DNA from: Apostichopus parvimensis
Taxonomy: Eukaryota > Echinodermata > Holothuroidea > Aspidochirotida > Stichopodidae
Assembly: GCA_000934455.1 (NCBI GenBank)
Contig: KN883606.1
Span: forward strand, 42,373-65,651
Direction of reading: 5' to 3'
DNA length: 23,279 nucleotides
Shown here piece by piece: positions 18,585-23,279 of the stretch (the stretch's first letter is position 1; each line of letters begins with the position of its first letter). The position numbers and the translations under genes are program-made. The notes beneath the pieces are model-generated. The model was not told the origin of the DNA and made no database searches. It saw only the letters and a list, made by a program, of their open reading frames with translations.

Positions 18585-20408
18585 GCCGGTAATGTGGCTT
18601 TTTACACCTATTGTCTACTATAATGAACACGAAAAGTCTTTTATAATGAATATGAAGAATGAAAGTCACAAAACTTGAAACATTTAAAGTAGCATACAGT
18701 CTATTAAAGTGCTTTTGTTAAAATTCCAATTAACCTAATGGCAGTTTTGTTTTCCAATATTCATACAAGGTATGCTTGCATGCGGGCGTGCATGGTATTA
18801 TTTCACCTCAAAGGTATTAATTTTGAAAAAAAATATTATGAGAAAATAAACTCCAATATTTTCAGAAGACATTAAGAAGAAAAATTTAAAGAACAATGTC
18901 ACAGATTTTAACAACAATTTAATGAATTGCAGTACAATATTTTGAGATTCTTGACAGATAGTAGTATAAGTCAAAAATGTCCCTTATGGTTAACTGATTG
19001 TCCATACGCAGTACAAGATCTGCACATAACTTTAAATTTAATTGCCACGAAACAAAGTTTCCAAGGAAGAGTACAGTATGTAAAGGCATCAATCCTTGCA
19101 GGAAGCAATTGCCTATTTCATATTGGTGATAAATTTTTCACAGTCTGTTTCACATGTACATTAAATTTTACCTCAAACAATAGCCTTTGAGACTCAATGT
19201 TGACCATCTTCAAATTATTACAATAATCGATTTACTTGCAAAATATTATTTGATGTTGACGTGTACTGTAGGCCTGTATGCAGGGGGGGTTCGGATGAGA
19301 CCACCCCCCCCCCCTCCCGGCAATATCCATGGTCCACTTCTGATAGTAAAGCAGTATTATTATGAGACTATTTTGGGTTTTAATAATGTCCCATATAGCT
19401 TTCAAAAGCCTTTGAAAGACAGTCTGTCAATCTCGGTTGGCAACCCTGATGTTAAATCGTACAATTTTCCAAAACTAAATTCAATCATAGATTACTGAGG
19501 CTACTCACTTGACTCCTACTGTATCAAATATAGTTGAACACTGACTGAAGGGAGATCAGAAAATGGGTCATATGGACCTGCCGAATGTCATGTTCACCTA
19601 CTAGACCCTGTAAGACGTTTGTATTATATCATATCATATTAGGTTACGTCGCAGATTTGCCGGATAGCTAGCCGCCGGGGGAGAGTACGATTGGATATCT
19701 TCTTCCATTTGTACGCGACTGGTTCTTTCTTCACCTTCGCAGCTCTTGAAGTCATTCTATTTTGGTGATCAGTAGAGTTAGTAATTAAACTTTTCTTAGA
19801 ATTTCAACCCTACCCCCTCCCCCTCCCCCAATTGAAAAATGTGCATATGGGCCTGTATAGTACTTTATGTTCTACAGGGAAAATGTATATAGTGTATATA
19901 TAGTACATGGCACTTTTCTTCATTTTTGCCACACGTCAATCTTCATAAACAATTATTTAGCCACCTGCTATACTACTGAGACTCAGGATCTGATTTTGCA
20001 TGTAAACATGGAAAAACATCCACAATAGAAGTTTGGATCAGACCATTTAAATGTGAACACAGCTCAGGGTTGACTTGGGACTAGCTTTGACCTTTGACTT
20101 CCACTGTTGTTTGTTAAACTTTGTAATTCCACACAATAATAGTATCTAGGTATATTATACTAAGAGCATTGCACATATCCCAAGTCTTTATGTGTTTCCA
20201 TCCTGTTATTTATTTATTGGAGCACATGCAGTTCGGTTTCATGTAAACCTAAATAGGTTAAAATTCAAATGACTTTGTTTAATGCCGAATATGCACTGAG
20301 GGTAGTGTTTGCTCCATATGTAAAAACAAATGCGACTAATGAGTCATAGATGTTACTCGTTATCTATAGTAGATATATACTCTAGACACAAGGCATTGCA
20401 GTGAAAAG
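18585..20408. other. Gene-free stretch
   Basis: AT-rich, with a poly-G/poly-C pair near 19281-19318 and C-rich CCCTACCCCCTCCCCCTCCC near 19809. Frames at 18927-19190 and 19187-19498 show no domain and no flanking splice pattern that I trust. The segment about 19988-20115 resembles 22960-23140 (see next entries). Confidence 0.45.
20046..20115 (+). repeat. Diverged dispersed repeat, copy 1
   Basis: GAACACAGCTCAGGGTTGAC, then TTGGGACTAGCTTTGACCTT and CACTGTTG, parallel the segment at 23076-23140 (AAACACAACTCGGGTTGACC, GGGATCAGTTTATGACCTC, TACTGTTG). TTTGGATCAGA precedes both. Family unknown. Confidence 0.5.
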
Positions 20409-20426
20409 TATATGGTCAATTCCGTG

Positions 20427-20440
20427 GTGACTCGCGTGAC
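20427..20440 (+). repeat. GTGACTCGCGTGAC copy 1
   Basis: Exact 14-mer, sharing its first bases with the end of the left terminal inverted repeat. Confidence 0.95.
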
Positions 20441-20606
20441 ATTTTTACTAAAATTCCTCTCTATTTGATATCATGAAACAAATAAAGAAATTACCTGGGA
20501 GAAAAGCATTCATGTAGTCAGTGAAGGTAGGCCTTAATGCTTACAACAGTAGAGAAAAAATGTTTATACCTCAAGTATTGGGGTTGAAATTGGCGAAAAA
20601 CTGAAC

Positions 20607-20620
20607 GTGACTCGCGTGAC
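20607..20620 (+). repeat. GTGACTCGCGTGAC copy 2
   Basis: Exact copy, 180 bases after copy 1. Flanking bases are unrelated to those of copy 1. Confidence 0.95.
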
Positions 20621-20796
20621 AGTTACTATTAGCAAAAATCAGAATGCACACACAAATGTTCGATTTCTTATGTCTTATTAAAATGTTTCCAATAACTTTT
20701 CATAATCATACCGAAGTTGAAAAACACCTCTACCTCAATTGCTATGCAACTTTGAAAAAATGTTGTAACGCATGAAAATAACGATGAAGATGTATT

Positions 20797-20832
20797 GTGA
20801 CTCGCGTGACAAGAAAACGTGACTCGCGTGAC
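20797..20832 (+). repeat. GTGACTCGCGTGAC copies 3 and 4
   Basis: Two exact copies, at 20797-20810 and 20819-20832, separated by AAGAAAAC. Copy 3 starts 190 bases after copy 2. Confidence 0.95.
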
Positions 20833-21561
20833 GAGTTCACTTTTCGGATAGTTCTAGACCAAATGCAGTAGTGAATCGAAGGTATAGATCTTGCATAGTG
20901 AAATATAACATTCATTGGTCTAGAAAGTGTCCAAAAAGTACTTCCCTTAGGAATGTCCAGATGATATTAATGGCCCCGAGTTACCCTCATGACTGCAGAC
21001 AGTAGGTAATATACTGTACGGGTAGTACAGTTGTTCAAGCAATATATCTTGTCAATTAATATTTATAACAATATTTAGTCTGTTGAAGTCACTCATTTGA
21101 AAGTTATAGAAGAAACATCTATCAAAATGTGATTCAAATTACCATTCTCATTTGTCATATTTGAATAAACCAAAAGTGTAATATTTGAGAAGAAACATTC
21201 GCTCATAGGATTTTGGGAATGATTGTGCAGTTAACCGTTGTCAAGTCATAGCACATGGCATTGCCAGATACTAATATAGATTATGTTTTGTATAAATACT
21301 AAAAAATCAATGACACATGCTAACTTTCCAAATGTGGTGATAAAATAGGCATTATATTGCGAATAAATATTCATGAATTTAAATTCTGATATTTCAAATG
21401 AAATTATTATAATTAGTTTAATTATGTGTGCCCATATTATTAAAGTTGCCTAATTAAAGGGGAATGCATATGATATCTTTAATCAGTGATTCATTCATCA
21501 AACTATAACATCCCTGCAATTTTCACACAGTAAATAGGTAGAAACACTATCATGAATTAAT

Positions 21562-21589
21562 GTGACTCGCGTGACGTGACTCGCGTGAC
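21562..21589 (+). repeat. GTGACTCGCGTGAC copies 5 and 6, head to tail
   Basis: Two exact copies directly abutting, at 21562-21575 and 21576-21589. They start 765 bases after copy 3, close to four times 190. Confidence 0.95.
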
Positions 21590-21743
21590 ATTCGTAAAGG
21601 GTGATTTTCCACAAAATTTGAATATCTTCTGAAAAGGAAAATTCAGTAATCCTTTTGGCATCTATGTGAAGACTTGATATTCATTATTTGGAGTAAAACT
21701 ATTGTGCAGGCAAGGAGAAAAAAAAACAAAAACAGTCAATTTT

Positions 21744-21757
21744 GTGACTCGCGTGAC
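21744..21757 (+). repeat. GTGACTCGCGTGAC copy 7
   Basis: Exact copy, 182 bases after copy 5. The remaining 350 bases to the right terminal repeat contain no copy. Confidence 0.95.
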
Positions 21758-23075
21758 AGTAAATCGAGGGTGTTTTCAATTCACCACTGTTGTCTAATGA
21801 CTTGATGTCGAAAAAAAAATTGAAGCTATTAAGTGAGCACTATGCTATAGCAAATATAATTAGTCCAAAAAACTGATGATACCTATGATTACTATGTACA
21901 AATCTGCACAAAATGAAATTTCACTGTATTTTTCATAATTTAGTTACTACGGGAACCATTTGTTATTACCGACCCCATAATCAAACAAATGATTTTTTGG
22001 GGATGAAAAAAATAGTTTTAGTAACTACAAGTATTCTATTTATTGGAAACTTATACAATTTTAATGTACAATGATAATAAATTTTTTGGTATGATGTTGA
22101 CCTTATCATGGAATTGACCATATATATACAGGTACAGATAGACCAGCACTAGCTGATCCAGTAATTGTGAATGATAGCATCTAGAATATGGCATACCTGC
22201 ATGGCTCTCTGTTAAGATATATGAAAAATCGTGATTATGGAGAGCTTGGGGTCTGTCTGACATGGAGCACAGACAGGGTTATTGTTCACGTGTGCGGCCT
22301 GGGGAGGTAGTAGTACATCGATTGATCTAATGTTTTAACACCGTCGACTCCAAGCGCATGCAGGGCCTGATCCACATAATGTAAAAACAGTTTTAAGTTA
22401 TAAACCCCAAAACTTACTTTTTATTGGTTTGGTGACAATGATATTTACAAACAACATGACATACATCTTTAAACCTTAACTATTTCTGGCTGCCTAGACA
22501 CAACTTTATAGGTAACCGCATTAATAAAACATACCTTCACAAACAGGGCTCCTCGTTGAGCCCGTACATATATAAAAGTACATAATCGAGTGAAGGATTA
22601 TCTAGAATCATATCATACCTAGCATTTCTTATTTTTTATTTTTTATTTGTTACATGTGTCAATATTTTTCAGACACTGTGAAAACCATGTCCTTTAGGTG
22701 TATAGTAATATCAAATTCAGAGACCTTTATAATTGCTTACACATGTTCTGGTTGTCAAGATCCTTTAGGCTGACTTGTCATTGAATAAGTAGTGCTCACC
22801 TGCTAAATTCAGTTCTGCAGTATAATGGGATCGATGTAACTTTGACCGAGCAATTCAATTTTATCTCGACTCATATTTTAGACACCCCGTTTATCTTATA
22901 ATGAAGAGAATTAAAAGCCCTGTATAATACACTTCACTGAGTATGAGCGCAGTGAACTGATCTGCATTTTGGGTCCGCTTTGTAACATAAGCATCGGTCA
23001 GACCCCACGATTTGGATCAGACGTGTATAATATCAATGGAGGATCAAATGTACCCCACGCTCTGGGATCAATGTG

Positions 23076-23140
23076 TAATTAATGCAAACACAACTCGGGT
23101 TGACCCGGGATCAGTTTATGACCTCTTGCTACTGTTGATG
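23076..23140 (+). repeat. Diverged dispersed repeat, copy 2
   Basis: Partner of 20046-20115, sharing CTCGGGTTGAC-like and GACCT...CTGTTG blocks. Several GGATCA words occur just upstream. Confidence 0.5.
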
Positions 23141-23169
23141 TTTTTAATATGTGTGTAATATACAGTATG

Positions 23170-23279
23170 CATAGGCGTAGGAGGCTGGGGGGGCTGCAGC
23201 CCCCCCAACACAAATTTTTGGTGAAAATTCGGGCAATATGGTGAGAATTTTTCGGGCACCTACTGAAAAGTTTGCAATG
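23170..23279 (+). mobile_element. Start of a dispersed repeat with a G7-CTGCAG-C7 palindrome
   Basis: ATAGGCGTAGGAGGCTGGGG leads into a perfect 20-bp palindrome of seven G, CTGCAG and seven C (23187-23206). AACACAAATTTTTGGTGAAA and a GGGCAATATGGTGAGAATTT-type segment follow. GGCGTAGGAG plus such a palindrome is a pattern I associate with common interspersed repeats of marine invertebrates. It is cut by the window edge and its class is unknown. Confidence 0.5.

Larger units (their letters stand above)
20409..22124 (+). mobile_element. 1.7-kb inverted-repeat-bounded element with seven GTGACTCGCGTGAC repeats (novel)
   Basis: The left boundary is TATATGGTCAATTCCGTG (20409-20426). The right boundary, inverted, is TATATGGTCAATTCCATG (22124-22107), matching 17 of 18. 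Between them lie seven exact, same-strand copies of GTGACTCGCGTGAC and no ORF of note. The first copy overlaps the end of the left repeat. Flanks are TA-rich, so a TA duplication (Tc1/mariner-like) is possible but cannot be told from local TA sequence. I do not recognise the family. A non-autonomous DNA transposon with internal binding repeats is the best reading. Confidence 0.65.
22125..23279. other. Gene-free stretch to the window edge
   Basis: No gene supported. It contains the second dispersed-repeat copy (about 22960-23140) and the start of a G/C-palindromic repeat at 23170. On the minus strand CAG/GTATGC near 22195 and CAG/GTGAGC near 22798 look like splice donors and could belong to 5' UTR exons, but nothing confirms them. 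Confidence 0.4.

Noticed and set aside
18927-19190. 87-codon plus-strand frame
   Set aside because: AT-rich, no known motif, no supporting splice sites or neighbours.
20427-21757. CRISPR-like array
   Set aside because: Repeats are only 14 bp, spacing is irregular (0 to 730 bases between copies), and the host is a eukaryote.
22195-22263. Minus-strand ATG frame ending in CAG/GTATGC, like a short first exon
   Set aside because: Phase does not fit the MICAL frame at 12986, start context is weak, and there is no partner exon; kept only as a possible UTR donor.
22272-22290. CAGGGTTATTGTT as another end of the nested 325-bp element
   Set aside because: Only a short match, with no partner end or target duplication nearby.

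Overview
The window is an intron-rich, repeat-rich stretch of animal nuclear DNA. It has GT-AG introns, tRNA-derived SINEs, TTAA-flanked MITEs, microsatellites and one 710-bp assembly gap. The protein and the repeat style suggest an invertebrate, possibly a marine deuterostome such as an echinoderm. That placement is a low-confidence inference.

Left half (99-12982, minus strand): one recognisable gene, a MICAL-family flavin monooxygenase ([F-actin]-monooxygenase). I could chain twelve coding exons from the ATG at 12982 to a TAA at 101-99. Every intron phase matches and the joined reading frame is 912 codons plus stop. The first ~510 residues are the MICAL monooxygenase core, with GGGPCG, EKRDRF, ADG and [11 protein letters not shown] signatures. 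The last ~400 residues are a Lys/Glu/Ser-rich basic tail. No CH, LIM or bMERB domain is visible between the monooxygenase core and the stop, so the architecture is unusual for a MICAL. The introns hold two tRNA-type SINEs, two copies of a TTAA MITE (one carrying a nested transposon, one beside exon 3), a Penelope-like fragment next to a TA microsatellite, and local tandem duplications.

Right half (12987-23279): I found no supportable protein-coding gene. It is the 5' flank (or an upstream intron) of the MICAL gene. It contains a purine-rich minisatellite, a third copy of the TTAA MITE, a second and different TTAA MITE, G/C-rich repeat ends, and a 1.7-kb segment at 20409-22124.

That segment is the most unusual thing here. 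It is bounded by an 18-bp inverted repeat (17/18 matching) and contains seven identical, same-strand copies of the 14-mer GTGACTCGCGTGAC, several about 180-190 bp apart. It has no meaningful ORF. I read it as an undescribed non-autonomous TIR element with internal protein-binding repeats. The element boundaries and the repeats are seen directly; the function is inferred.
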